Positions 21,021-32,470 of a stretch of DNA of 64,000 bases are shown piece after piece. Source of the stretch: Diphasiastrum complanatum (taxonomy: Eukaryota > Streptophyta > Lycopodiopsida > Lycopodiales > Lycopodiaceae). The stretch spans positions 4,703,607-4,767,606 of the forward strand of contig CM055098.1 in assembly GCA_029204225.1 (NCBI GenBank), read 5' to 3'. The notes beneath the pieces are model-generated. The model was not told the DNA's origin. It worked only from the letters and a program-made list of their open reading frames with translations, and did not search any database. The translations under genes and the position numbers were made by a program. The stretch's first letter is position 1. Each line of letters starts with the position of its first letter.

Positions 21021-24000
21021 ATGAAACCTAGTAGGTACACTCAAGAAATTCACTTGGTCTCATTTACTGATTTTTCCAAGAAGCTAGCAGCGGCTCGTCC
21101 TTTCCTGGAGCGGCTACACTTCGACACACGACTTTTCTCAGGTGTGCAACATGAATGCTTGGTGCATGCGACGTATTCTACATTTGATGACGAGCTCCAG
21201 ACATTCAGGATCCCTTGACGCAACGATGAGGATCCAATTCCTATATTACCACATATCCTAAGCCACTTGGGGTTCCCGAGTGAAGGAGAGCCTATGCACG
21301 ACAGAGGGCAATCTTTTGATAGGAATTACTTGACGCATCTCTGTACGGAAGACAGTGACACCTCCATCTACAACAATGACAGTTACGCTGTCAAACTCAT
21401 CTCGGATCCAAGACTTAGGGCAATGGCGGACCTCCTTGCATTACTCACTGAGCTACAATCATCAAGATTTGACAAGATTCCAAGCAACACTTTATTTGCC
21501 CTATCATTTGGCTTGGAGGAACCTGTTACACGCCAAAAAGTGGAGAAACTCGAAAATTCGAGTAGTTCGAAAAATAAAAAAGTGCGATTTTCGAATGGCG
21601 GTGTCTAGAAATGCGAGATAGCGGAGCAGCGGCGGGTTTCTGGAATGTGTGAGGTCAGTTTGCACAGATCTGAAGGATCAGTAGGGACGTTCTGAAGCAC
21701 TCACGATCTGAAAACAAAAATTGGAATGTTTTGTTTGAGAAAGTGAGGAATGCAGTACAACAAACAACACAAACAAAAACGATGTAGAACTGAAAAATGG
21801 GCTAGAAAAAACTAGTTCTGTGGTTCTGAAGACAAGAAAATTGGCACTGGCAACGTCGCCAATATTTGCTGCTTGAATCCCTATCAATGTTAGCACATAG
21901 AATCCTCCATTGTTTACGAAGATTGTACCTCTCAATGACTCTATGATTGGGCACAGTTTGTTTCGAACTGTCTTCATGAGTGCATTAAGAACAAGCAGCA
22001 ATCAATAGTACTCGGATATCTCTTGACGAATATCACTCTTTACCAAGTACAGAACGGGCCCAAGCTCTTCCAACACCTGCAGCTTGCGGACAAGGCATGG
22101 GACATTCCCATCGAGCAACAAAAGTCCAAGCGTGCACGATCACGGGCTATCTCCCCATCGGGATCCCAACCTAAAAGGATCAACACAAGTATACTCCCAC
22201 TAGTACGGAGGCAAACAAGCCCACAACTGCCACCAGCAGCTGCAACATCCAAAGCTCAAGAGGCCGATACCTCCAAGGCCCAGTTGCCTGACACACAGCA
22301 ACAAAGAATGCAAAAGAAGCTTCAAGCTGGGAGCACATCACTAGTGGGATCAGCTTCAGATGGTTCCACCTCAGATAATGGCATCTCATCCACGGCATCA
22401 CAACAACACTCGTCACCCTCACATGTCATTGACAGGGGTGATGGAGCAATGACATCAGCAGCAGCCCAACATATGACCACCTCACACCCTGCTACTCCAC
22501 CGGACGAAGTCACCACCCCACCAACATTGATTACCACGCCAACGCCAACAACATCACCAACGGCACAAGATTCTGGGGGGGGGAGGGGAGGAGGAGTGGG
22601 GATATCCAGTCCCCAGGTCACGGAAGCGGCTCAACAACCACAGGCCCAGAAAGTCCACACACTGGACACGTCGCAATATTTTCATGTTGCGGACCTGATG
22701 GAAACAAGCGACGATGAGCCAGAGAAGGAGAAGCAGCCAGGAAGAAGTCTGACCCCTCCACTAACCACCACCACCACCACAACAGTTACTAACATCATCC
22801 CTCCACTACCTCCACCTCCACCTCCATCTTCAGCACTGACACAACGCTTATTTTTTGGTGGAAGATGGTGAGGCTAAACCAAAAAATAAGCTTAGTGAGC
22901 TTTTCACGCTTATTTTTCACTGACACAACTACAAGCCCAAGCAGGTGCTCAAGTAACAAAGCCACGGGACGATGATGGGAATGATGGAGCAGGGAATCAA
23001 GCGGGCAAACCCACCCTCCAGACGGTAGCTCGAGATCGGGTGGCCAGAGAGCCGAGGATGCTTCCAAAACTTTTCCCTGACCCCCTCCCACTTTCAACCC
23101 CTCCTCCTACTCTACTTTCAACTTTTCTGAAACATTCATTCCAAATTACCCGATTCTTTCATCTTCCCTCTCTCCATCACCTCCTAGAAAAATACTGGGC
23201 CCATCAAAAGGCCTAGCTGACATCTACAAAGCCCGACGGGACGAGTTCCTCCAACAACTCCACTCCCCCGGTGCAGCGTATAACTTGCTGATCCCACCTC
23301 CTCCTAAACCTATCACCCCCGCACCCCTCTCTCCAGATCATTCCATCCCTGACCTTCCAGAAACTAACACAGACATGGGGGGTGATGATGACTTCCTGGC
23401 AGATCAACTAGAGACAAGAAGATTCTCGCTCAGGCAAGACACGAGCGCAACTGAGCCATCGACAAGTGAGCGAGCAAAAGATAAAGATACGAGCATCAAG
23501 GCCCTAGATGATTATCTGGCAAGGCCATCCCAGCCGCGTAGGACAACTTCCCCTACCAGGCCCAGAGGCAAATTGGCTGATACAAGGGAATCAGAAAAGT
23601 TTGAAAGAAAATACCCTCCCAACATGAGGGGAGGCAAAGAAGACATTGATCAAAGCCAATACTCCACCAGGGCCGAGATCATTGCTGCGTTACAACCGCA
23701 ACCAGAATGGCAGAATAAGGTCCTGAAGGATAGCAAGCGACTTCAAGAATATTTGAAGGCACCGGCTTGGAAGCGAGTGGATCATTTCTACATGCCACTC
23801 AAACGCAGAAACCCATGGCTAGTGGAAAAGTCGCAAGTAGAGTTGGTAAACTGGTCAGTCATCCCGGGAATTTCAGAGAGAACCACCCCGGATGATCTGA
23901 GACTGCAGTTACTCGACTTCGGGCATAAATACAAATCAAGTGCCGATCTTTGTGTGTAAGAAAGTGCCGAATATTGCAGATCCATGGCCTTTTTGATGCA

Positions 24001-24328
24001 GCAAGAGTGTTTCTGGGATCGAGGCCTAGAGCCCATCAAAATCAACCCAAATGTAGCCCTCCAGTCGGAAGAAGACCATGAAATGATGGGCAGGCTATAC
24101 TACAGAGCGGCCTTCATGTCGTCACGCTATGTGACCATGGTGGAAGATTGGTAGGAAATGGGCTTCGTGGAGAAGATAAGAGAATATCTGGGGCCCCTCA
24201 ATTTCGAAAGTAAGCTCCGCTTCCAGGTTTTTGAAGCCCTAGGACGAAAGATGGATGAACGAAAGCAGACGGCACGACGACGAGGCGAGCAGGACTCACA
24301 AGAAGTTCTCAAGAGGACTAGTATGTAG
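21021..24328 (+). pseudogene. Gypsy element: long unidentified ORF downstream of pol
   Basis: The unidentified coding region lies between integrase and the LTR. It starts at the ATG at 21,021 (MKPSRYTQEIHLVSFTDFSK). A frame change near 21,219 leads to a stretch to about 21,535, then about 400 bp of unrelated sequence, then an open frame resuming near 21,939 (LYDWAQFVSNCLHECI). A Ser/Thr/Pro-rich section with poly-Thr and poly-Pro runs to 22,871. A frame at 23,285-23,960 follows, and finally a section to 24,328 (FESKLRFQVFEALGRKMDER). It looks like one degraded ORF of roughly 900-1,000 codons. Athila-type gypsy elements carry an env-like ORF in this position, but I see no clear signal peptide or membrane segment, so I do not call it env. 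Confidence 0.5.
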
Positions 24329-24469
24329 CGGCCAATTGAGAGACTTTCAATTTTGAAGAATAAGTTTTGCGGACAATAAGCACCTGGTTTTACGGAAGCG
24401 AATGAAGATCCACGCTTTTTCAAGTGCCAAGCGGAAGACATCACCGGTGTTGTAGTGGGTCCTGCAACA

Positions 24470-24487
24470 TATTAGGGGTGGATAATG
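24470..24487 (+). other. Polypurine tract of the gypsy element
   Basis: TTAGGGGTGGATAA lies just before TGTTAGCAG, the likely LTR start, and after the end of the extra ORF. Confidence 0.5.
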
Positions 24488-25340
24488 TTAGCAGATTCTA
24501 GAGAATCCCCAGATGCCGAGCCAAGCTGAAGACACAAGTTATCTCTCACCCATGACCGAGGAGGTCTCAGAAGGAGGAGAACAGAAGAAGCTGAGAGCCG
24601 AGGAAATACTAGCTAGGAAGACAGTGAGTTATCTATGTGAGCCTACATGGTGTATCCCAAAGAAGGAATGACCATGTAGAAGCTAGTCATATTTCCTAGG
24701 CTTTGTAAATAAATGTAGACCCCCCTTAAATTAGTTAGAGTGAGTCACCTTTTGATGGTGACCTTTAGTGGAAGGGCAAATTCCACATGTAATTTCTAAT
24801 TTGGTGGAATTGCCACTTGGGCTCCAAATGGGCAGCCTTCTTACTTATTTAAGGGCTCCTCTCTCTTGTGAGAGAGCTTTGAATATATTGTCAAGTTCTC
24901 TTGAGCAAATAAAGAGGATCCTCCATGAGTTCTTGAGGATTGCTAAGCTCCTTGTTCATGGCAATGTTCTTGAGTGAAATTTCTATGAGCATGCTTGAAT
25001 TCCTTGCATCGTGGATCAACTAGTTTCTTGTTTTCTAGTTTCTTGCTTAGTTGTGGTTTAGAATTCACTTCTTGTTTATGGAATAAGGTAGAAATCAGAA
25101 TAGGATGTAATAGTGGTGTAGATCTTGCATACTCTCTTACTTTCCAGTTCTTGATTGTTCTTGGGCATTCTAAGCATCAAGAAATGAGTGTTTCTTGATT
25201 TTTGGACTGTCAAATGCTGTTAGAAATCTAGTTTCTTGTTTCTTGTTCAGTGGTTAATCTTGTTCTTGATTGATTTCTGATTCAGTAGATAGTGGTAGGT
25301 ATGCTCCAAAACGTTGATCCTCTTGAGTCAAAGATGGTTA
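24488..25340 (+). mobile_element. 3' LTR of the gypsy element
   Basis: Begins TGTTAGCAGATTC after the purine tract. It contains a TATA-like TATTTAAG at about 24,845 and an AATAAA polyadenylation signal at about 24,907, spaced as in plant LTR promoters. A repetitive T-rich downstream part uses TTTCTTGTT words. The right end is uncertain (25,318-25,340). No 5' LTR exists in the window, so boundary proof by LTR comparison is impossible here. Confidence 0.55.
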
Positions 25341-26385
25341 CATGGTTGGTTTCTGCATGTAGCTAAGCATCGAAAGTGTGTCTCCCACTGACAGGTTGGG
25401 AAATCCATGTTGAAATCGGAGTAACGCTTCTACTTGTAACTGTTCTAATAAGAAGAAACACCATAAAGAACCGTAACTAAAGAAGAGGTAAAGAAATCCA
25501 AGAACCGTGTTCAATGAAGCTTGCTGCAAACTGATTGGATGCTCGTGCTTGATGTGGGATTGAAAATGAATTTTTGGATTTTTATAATTGATGTAAGCAA
25601 TGAATAACTTGATGTTTGCTATCATTGATATAGAAAGTTTTGCCACAACAGCTGATCGTTGTCTTGCCATGATTCTACTTCTGATATTGCACCATGTGCT
25701 ACTAGCAGCACTGCCATTGTGTATCCTTCTATGGACACACTCTATGGGTGCTCTCTTTTCACATTGCTACAACAAGTATTACACTCCTCCACATCATAAA
25801 GCTCCACTCACTTGTAATAAGGTGTTGCTAAAGAAGTTTCCCAAAAAAGGTATGAGCTCCAACCCAACTCTATATTTGGTATTTTATGCTTACTCTAAAG
25901 CAAGATGCAGGAAAGGCATAGAACATAAGGTTGATGCTTTAAAACGATCCGTAATAACACATTCTTAGTAACTAAAGCACGTAGCTCTTGAAGAATAGGC
26001 ATTTCACTCTTACAAATCAATGGCTTACCTTGAAACACTATACTTCTAGAAAGATGATGATAATGACTTGAAACTCGTGGCTCGATAATCATAATGCTAT
26101 TAGGACTTGTGCTGAAACCAACTAGAAGAAACGATCATGTCGACCTCTCAAGAAGAATCTACTACACGTATTCAGGTATGACTCCAAAAAAATTACTTAA
26201 ATGGGATTTCGTGAATGATGGTGTAGAATAGTAAAATTCTTTATACTCCATAACCTTTTAAGATTATGTGAAATGCTAAAAGTATACTTTACGACATTTC
26301 CTAAAAAGCTTTATGTAACTAATAAAGTATAAATAAAACGATACGGGTAAGTAATCGTTCAAAAATAACATGAATTTTTCCAGGG
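25341..26385. other. Intergenic, no recognisable gene
   Basis: Short opposite ORFs (25,338-25,670 minus and 25,600-25,968 plus) overlap and lack motifs. Nothing else is seen. Confidence 0.5.
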
Positions 26386-26754
26386 TGTTGGAAATCGGCC
26401 GGTGAGGGAAGATTTCTCGGCGGATACAAACTATGTTTATCAAATTCTGACAAATTGGATCTGCCTTACTTAATCACAGCTTTGAAGTTGCTGGATCTAT
26501 ACAATTGTGGAGATCATGGACAAGATGCAAGACGTCGGACAAGTCGACAAAGTCGGAGACTTCAGACAAGTCGATGTTGGGAATAAACTGGAGATGTTGG
26601 ATAAGTTGGAGACATCGCACATGTCGATGACTTTGGACAAGTCGATGTCGGAAAACTTGAAGAACAATGTCATCGACTTTCTTTGTAATTCTGCAGGCTG
26701 TCAAGAAACAAGTGTTATTCTGCAGATGTCGCGACCATACAAATATTTACAACA
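26386..26754 (-). mobile_element. Putative 3' LTR of copia fragment D
   Basis: 369 bp between TGTTGGAAAT and TTTACAACA, with TGTTG/CAACA ends that are inverted copies. It abuts the RNase H end of the minus-strand copia D. A block at 26,512-26,672 repeats variants of GACGTCGGACAAGTCGA. No partner LTR is available for confirmation. Confidence 0.5.
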
Positions 26755-26755
26755 A

Positions 26756-28440
26756 CTAATGAATGGATCTAGATTCGCATAAAATAAGGATGGATCCTTT
26801 AATGCCTTGATTCTCATATTCAAGATAGCACAAAAATTGTTGTGTGCTTCTTGATTTAATCCCTTTTGTAAATATGTCAACTGCCATGTAGTGGGTTCTG
26901 CAAAATTTCAAAATTACCTCCTTGTTGAGTATTCTGCTCCTGATGTAATGGTATTTGATCTCGATGTGCTTGCTCCTAATTGTCAAGATATGGTGAAACT
27001 AGCTACATTCTGATGCTGGAGTTGTATTAGCATTCTTGAATGGTTTTGCTGATGGAAATGAAACTATTGTAGGCTCATTATATCACTCATTCATGATCAA
27101 GTCATCAAGGGTTGATGACTTCTTGTGGCAAGATGGAGATGGAGGCTCATTCATGGAGTTTTATGATGGATACATGGCAAGAAAGGACAAAGAGGGAGGA
27201 GACATGCAAGCAAATGGTTATCACTCACACTTATTATCTGGTTGTTGTAGAGTGAAATCTAGGATTAATTGATAATGCAATTGCACTCTGATTATCGCAT
27301 TGGATCATTGTTGGAGCAGAAGTTCTAAGACCAATATCAGACAATAAATTCCTCGACCAAATTGCCTCTTTAGTAGCTTGAGAGGTTGCAATGTACTCTG
27401 ACTCTATCGAAAACATTGCAATGGAGGTCTGCTTATGACTATTCCAAGATATTGGACCATTGTTGAGCAGAAAAATGTATTCAGAAGTTTATTTTCTGGT
27501 GTCGATATCACCTGCCCAATTTGCATCTATATATCCATGAAGAGTATGGATATCGGATGTATATCCATCACCATAGCAGATGCAGAGGTCGATAGTGGCT
27601 CGTCGATAGTTTTACTCTGATGAGAGCTTTCCAATGGATCATGATATACTGGCTCAAGGAACTAATGGTGTATGCAAGATCAAGCCTGGTCGCGATCATT
27701 GCATACATCAGGGATCCAATAATAGATTGGTATGGATATTCCTTTATCTTCGCCTTTTTCTCATTTGTCTGAGGGCATTGCTCCTTAAATAGCTTGAGAC
27801 CTGGATCAACTGGATTATATATAGGCTTGCAATTCATAAAATTGAATTTTATCAACAAGTTATAAAAGTACTTCTGTTGAGTAATGTATAGAAGTCGTCG
27901 GCTTCTGTCTCTGTGGATCTGAATGTTGAGATAGTAATGCACTTCTCCAAGATCTATCATCTCAAATTATTGGGACAACATCCTCTTTGTATCCTTTGTT
28001 AGAGCAATATTGTTGCCAAACATCAATGTATCATCCACGTAAAGTGTGATGATGACAAAGAATTGATTAACAGCTTTGAAATATACATTACAGTTTTTAG
28101 AGCTAGGTTCAAAACCATGATCGATCAAGAATGTGTTGATTCGATGAAACCATGCTCTGGAAGATTGTTTCAGACCGTATAAAGCTTTGTGGGATTTGCA
28201 TACCTAGTCTTCCCGATCATTGACGATCTAGCCTTCTAGCTGGATCATATAGATGTCCTCCTCGATAACTCCATTTAGGAATGTTGTTTGTACATCCATC
28301 TGATGTATCTCAAGATCTGCTGCAGCAGCATAAGAAAGTAGCAATCAAATAGAGGTGTGCTTGATGATTGGGTTGAAGGTCTTGAAGTAGTCGATGTTGT
28401 AAACTATTTGAGGAAGATTTTGATAACCTAGTTGCTAAAG
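26756..28440 (-). pseudogene. Copia fragment D (reverse transcriptase and RNase H)
   Basis: Minus strand from 28,440 to 26,756. The reverse transcriptase N-half has QMDVQTTFLNG and LYGLKQSSRAW, then the catalytic YVDD at 28,030-28,041. The post-catalytic segment MIDLGEVHYYLNIQI and LMYAMIATRLDLAYTISSLSQY follows, then a damaged RNase H with SEYIATSQATKEAIW and CDNQSAIAL, and the terminal YMAVDIFTKGIKS. Frameshifts and stops occur near 27,960, 27,600-27,420 and 27,000-27,230 (non-homologous sequence). Gag, protease and integrase are absent; homology stops abruptly at 28,440, where the plus-strand copia E begins. Confidence 0.88.
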
Positions 28441-28936
28441 GCAACAGAGAAGGAAATTTGTATCCGTTGAACATTCGAACAAGAATCGAACAAGCCAATC
28501 GAACTCAGGATTCGACAGATATACTGTGGCACAAGAGGCTATGTCACATGAACATGGAAGCCTTGTACCAAGCTAACAAAAGTCAGAGAATCGAAGGAGT
28601 CAAAATAAAAAACAGAGATATTCGAACTACCTACGAATCTTGTCTTAAAGGCAAGATGACTAGAACACCTTTCAATAAGGATGTTTATAAAGCAACTAAG
28701 ATACTTGAAATTGTGCATTTAGATATTTGTGGACCATTCGGAGTATTGTCGTTAGGTGATGCAAAGTACTTATAACGTTTATTGATGACTTCCGCAAATT
28801 TGTTGTAGTATACTTTATACGTACAAAATCTGAAGCTTTCGAGAAATTCGTTGAGTATACAAATTGGGCTGAGAAGCAGACATGCATCGTGGAGGTGAGT
28901 ACATTTCCAACGAATTCAAAGCTTACTGTAATGAAG

Positions 28937-29212
28937 CTCCACCTCCTTTGCAATGACTCGCTCCACCTCCTTTGGGCTGATTGATTGTCACAAAAGATGA
29001 TTGGGCTCTCTGAAAAATCCAGCAAGTGAAGATCCTTGATCATCCTTTTGATCCATACCATCTCCTTTGTGCAATGTGTAAGAGCTTTGTGCTCGGCCTC
29101 ACTAGATGACAATGAGATAGTGGCTTGTTTCTTTGACATCCATGATATAGCTCCATCACCTATGAAAATACAATAAGAACTAATGGATTTCCTATCCATT
29201 ACATCTCCAGCA
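28937..29212 (-). mobile_element. Reverse-oriented copia RNase H fragment inserted in element E
   Basis: On the minus strand this encodes DRKSISSYCIFIGDGAISWM, then ATISLSSSEAEHKAL and a terminal CDNQSA, about 75 residues of copia RNase H from a different family. It splits the integrase of element E between its YCNE and GIMHTKTTSYTPQ segments. No clear target duplication is seen. At its left edge GCTCCACCTCCTTTG occurs twice (28,936-28,950 and 28,960-28,974), 9 bases apart. It looks like filler DNA captured during break repair rather than ordinary retrotransposition. Confidence 0.75.
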
Positions 29213-29918
29213 TAGAGGTATTATGCATACAAAGACTACATCATACACACCTCAACACAATGGAATACCTGAACGAAGAAATCGTACACTGATGGAAGTT
29301 GCTAGGTGTATGATGGCTCATGCGAAAGCACCAAAACAGTTGTGGGCAGAAGTAGTGGCTACATCGAATTATCTTCAGAATCGTATTCTGAAATCTTGAA
29401 TACCGGATAAAACTCCTCATGAAATATGGTAGAAGTTGAAGCCAAATCTAGCACATGTTCGGACATTCGGATGCGCAGTGTATATGCACATATCAGACAG
29501 TTGAGAAAGAAACTCGATGAAAAGACAGAACAAGGTTTTCTGGTAGGATTCGAGTTACATTCGTCATATTATCGTGTCTATGTACCCAAAACTGGCAGAA
29601 TAAAAATTGTTCGAGATGTTAAATTCGAGTTAATTTAAGATGTCAAAACAGACATTTCTGAAATATTTGAGATCACTGACTTGGGAGAAGCTAAAATCCA
29701 TCTAGGCTTGCAGATTCAAAGATAATTTGAAGGTGGTAAGCTGTATCTTCACCAACGAAAGTACACTCAAAAGATCATTGAAGACTCCAACATGCTCAAA
29801 TGCAAAGGTGCGCATACTCCCATGATACTTGGAAAAATACTGAGCAAGGCAGATTGTCCGCAGACTTTCGAGGAAGAAAAGCGAATGGCCAATACACCCT
29901 ATCGTAGGCTGATTGGAT

Positions 29919-30017
29919 CATTGTTATATCTACTCAGTTGGTTGGCTTGGCATCCAAAGTTTCTTTGGTCCCAGGTTCGAGCCTCCCCTTGGAAACCAAG
30001 AAGCATTGTTATATCTA
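29919..30017 (+). mobile_element. Short tRNA-derived SINE-like insertion with 14-bp target duplication
   Basis: CATTGTTATATCTA occurs at 29,919-29,932 and again at 30,004-30,017, flanking 71 bp. The insert begins CTCAGTTGGTTGGC, like the D-arm/A-box part of a tRNA. It contains CAGGTTCGAGCCTCC, a close fit to the polymerase III B box. Removing the insert and one copy of the duplication leaves the copia E frame continuous across the site, so it is a clean later insertion. It appears 5'-truncated and has only a short tail (GGAAACCAAGAAG). Confidence 0.75.
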
Positions 30018-30744
30018 GCAGACAACACCAGACCTGATATAGCATTTGCAGTATACAGGCTGAGCCAATATAATCAAAACCCAGGATCGTTGCATTGGAA
30101 GTTAGCAAAGAGAGTACTACAATATCTCCTGGAAACAAAAGACTATGGACTGTGTTATTCGAAGGAAGCTGGATTTCACATCGAATCTTACAATGACGCA
30201 AGCTGGGCATCCATGAAGGATAATAACAAAAGTATTTCAAGAGGTTGTACTCTAGTATCTGGCGCATCCATACTCTGGATAAGCAAAAAGCAAACAGCAG
30301 TAGCTCAATCTTCCTGTGAAGCGGAATATGTAGTAGCAGCCAAGATGGCAAACGAGCTGATCTGGATCAAACAGATGTTGGAAGGATTTGATGATCTATT
30401 TTTGAACCTTATGTCTTGTTAATGGATAACACTTTAGCAATCTATCTTACAAAAAATCCAGTATTTCACTCAAAAACGAAACACATAGGTATCAAGTATC
30501 ATGTGATTCGGGACTTAGTCGAGAAGAAGATATTGAAGACAGTCTTCATACCCACAGAGGAAATGACAGCTGATATCTTTACAAAGCCACTGAGTAAGGC
30601 TTTGTTCGAGAAGCAGGGCAAAGAAGATTGGGGTAATGCAACTGCTACTTTGAGAGGGAGTTGTAGAGCAACTGATCAAACAAATCTTGATTCTACCAAC
30701 AAAGCGCGCAGTTTACTTGACAAAGGATGAGAAAGGAACGATGT

Positions 30745-31679
30745 ATATTGATGATTCAGATTCAGAGTTATAAAAAAGACGTTGTCACTCACCTTGCTCA
30801 TATCGATCAATCAAAAAAACATTCCAACACTACTGAATTAACACTACTGAATTGGACGAGATCGTTGCTTTAGTCAATGCATTGGAGTTGCAGAAGAAAG
30901 CCATTATCCTCAATCAGAGAGCAATGTATGAGGCAACACCACCAGATGCAGGGACCCAAAAAAATGCATCTGGAATTGAGGATGTCTATCCAATCAAAAA
31001 AGATGTTGTATTACATGTATTTTGTCAACCCATGCCGAGCTATGCTAATTAAGACAATCATGTGTTTCATTAACCTCTTTTTCAATGATCTTATAAAATC
31101 TATGAAATAAATTTGTAGATCAAGGATTTTTCTACGAAAGACTTGCCACAACCTTGTTCTACAAATAAATTGGAAGCAAAACTAAGGCAACCATATCTGA
31201 TCAATGAAAGATGGCTCTTAATAATCTTGCCTTAGATGGCCAAAAATTTCTTTCACTACTGCCAAAGAATTCACAAATCCTGGCACTCGACAAAGAACTA
31301 CTACATGGTCTTTATTTTTGGAGGCAAAAATGCTTAAATAGAAGAAGTATCATGTACTACACATAATTAGCCCATGAGCTTAACAATTGCAATTAATTAG
31401 AATTAGTCAATAGGACAATTAATAATTCTTGATGTGTTTGTGATTCATGTGTCTACAATCACATGAGAGCTTTGACCATGCTCTAGATTCAGGCCCATGT
31501 ATTGAATGATCAACAATAACGATAGATCTTACTTAACCTTGTCTATTTTGGTGAAGACTTGCTACATTTATCTAGTTTCTTGATTTCTTAACTAGTATTT
31601 TTTTATTTATTGTTTTCTCATGCTAATTTGATGTCCAAGAATGGATTAGATGTTTTAATGCTAAAATTGGCATATGACA
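30745..31679 (+). mobile_element. Partial second copy of the 6.6-kb LTR element family
   Basis: 30,745-31,347 matches the internal region and 31,348-31,679 the LTR of the element at 6,612-8,758. The LTR copy starts TATCATGTAC, ends CATATGACA, and lacks about 240 bp between CAATTAATAA and TTCTTGATG (junction near 31,425). The 5' LTR and most of the 5' internal part are absent; the left edge meets the end of copia E near 30,740. The internal frame at 30,852-31,052 (66 codons) is less damaged than in the first copy but has no known domain. Confidence 0.8.
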
Positions 31680-31990
31680 ATAATTCTTGTTTAGTTTTCA
31701 TTTGGTTGATTGCCACATTCATTTTACGTGTTGATTCGGACAACAATGATAAATTCATCTCTCTCTCCCCTCCCAAGACCCTAACTTTTCACACCTTTCG
31801 TTTTGCAGGTCACATTTACACACATTTGCAAGAAGCTCAAACAGCCACAATATTTATAAGCTTTCAATTACAACAGAATGTATGTTAGGATAAAGTGAAA
31901 CACACATCTCCATCAAGAGACTCGTTAACCTATGTTTGTCAAACGATGAATACGTGGACCAATAAAATTCACCAAAATGCACTTTTGATT

Positions 31991-32043
<53 letters not shown>
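31991..32043. repeat. (TC)n microsatellite
   Basis: About 26 dinucleotides, 3' of the zinc-knuckle gene. It lies about 430 bp beyond the stop codon and may fall in its 3' UTR or flank. Confidence 0.95.
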
Positions 32044-32045
<2 letters not shown>

Positions 32046-32470
32046 GCGACTCTCGAAGAGGCCGAATCTTAACATTAAAGTTGTAACATTTACAAAATGC
32101 ATGTGAACAAACTTAGATTCAGGTAGATCATAAAAACATATTGATAGATAAAAATATCATAGCATGTAAAGTTCAAGCATCTCACTTGAAAAGTGGATAG
32201 TATAACCCTTCAAAAGACAGAACAAGCAAAACCAAGCAGTTCCAAACTCCATTTTCCAAGTGTTTTTTGGGATCAGTTTGAAGCCAACTCGTAAATCTCT
32301 CGTTTCTACACCAACAAAATGGAAGAAGTGGAAAGCATCCAGCTAAACCCCAAAATGTGGAGCGTAAAGCTTTTATGAACCATACCAACTTAGTCCATCT
32401 AAAACAAAGCATGAAAGGTGATAATATCATCTTGCACCAAAAAATACCAACACACTGAAATACATGTGCC

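Larger units (their letters stand above)
28441..30730 (+). pseudogene. Copia element E (integrase to RNase H, multiply rearranged)
   Basis: Plus-strand copia, starting inside the gag-pre-integrase region (ILWHKRLCHMNMEALYQ) and continuing into integrase (HLDICGPFG, FIDDFRKFV). The integrase is interrupted at 28,937-29,212 by a reverse-oriented fragment. It resumes with TSYTPQHNGIPERRNRTLM and VKFEL at about 29,635. The next coding base belongs to the segment after the catalytic loop (DLGEAKIHLGLQI), so the reverse transcriptase core is deleted. A 71-bp insertion sits at 29,933-30,003. RNase H follows, with CEAEYVVAAKMANELIW, then DNTLAIYLTKNPVFHSKTKH and MTADIFTKPLSKALF. The reading after about 30,615 diverges and may be the start of a 3' LTR (GAGAGGGAGTTGTAGAGCAAC). 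Confidence 0.88.

Noticed and set aside
21021-24328. Calling the post-pol ORF an env protein
   Set aside because: Position alone is not enough; no signal peptide, transmembrane segment or cleavage site is visible.
29933-30003. A functional tRNA gene
   Set aside because: The B box is good, but the acceptor stem and a full A box are missing and the segment is bounded by a target duplication, so it is a tRNA-derived insertion.
31854-32102. ORFs across the (TC)n array with Arg-Glu or Ser-Leu repeats
   Set aside because: Direct translation of a microsatellite.
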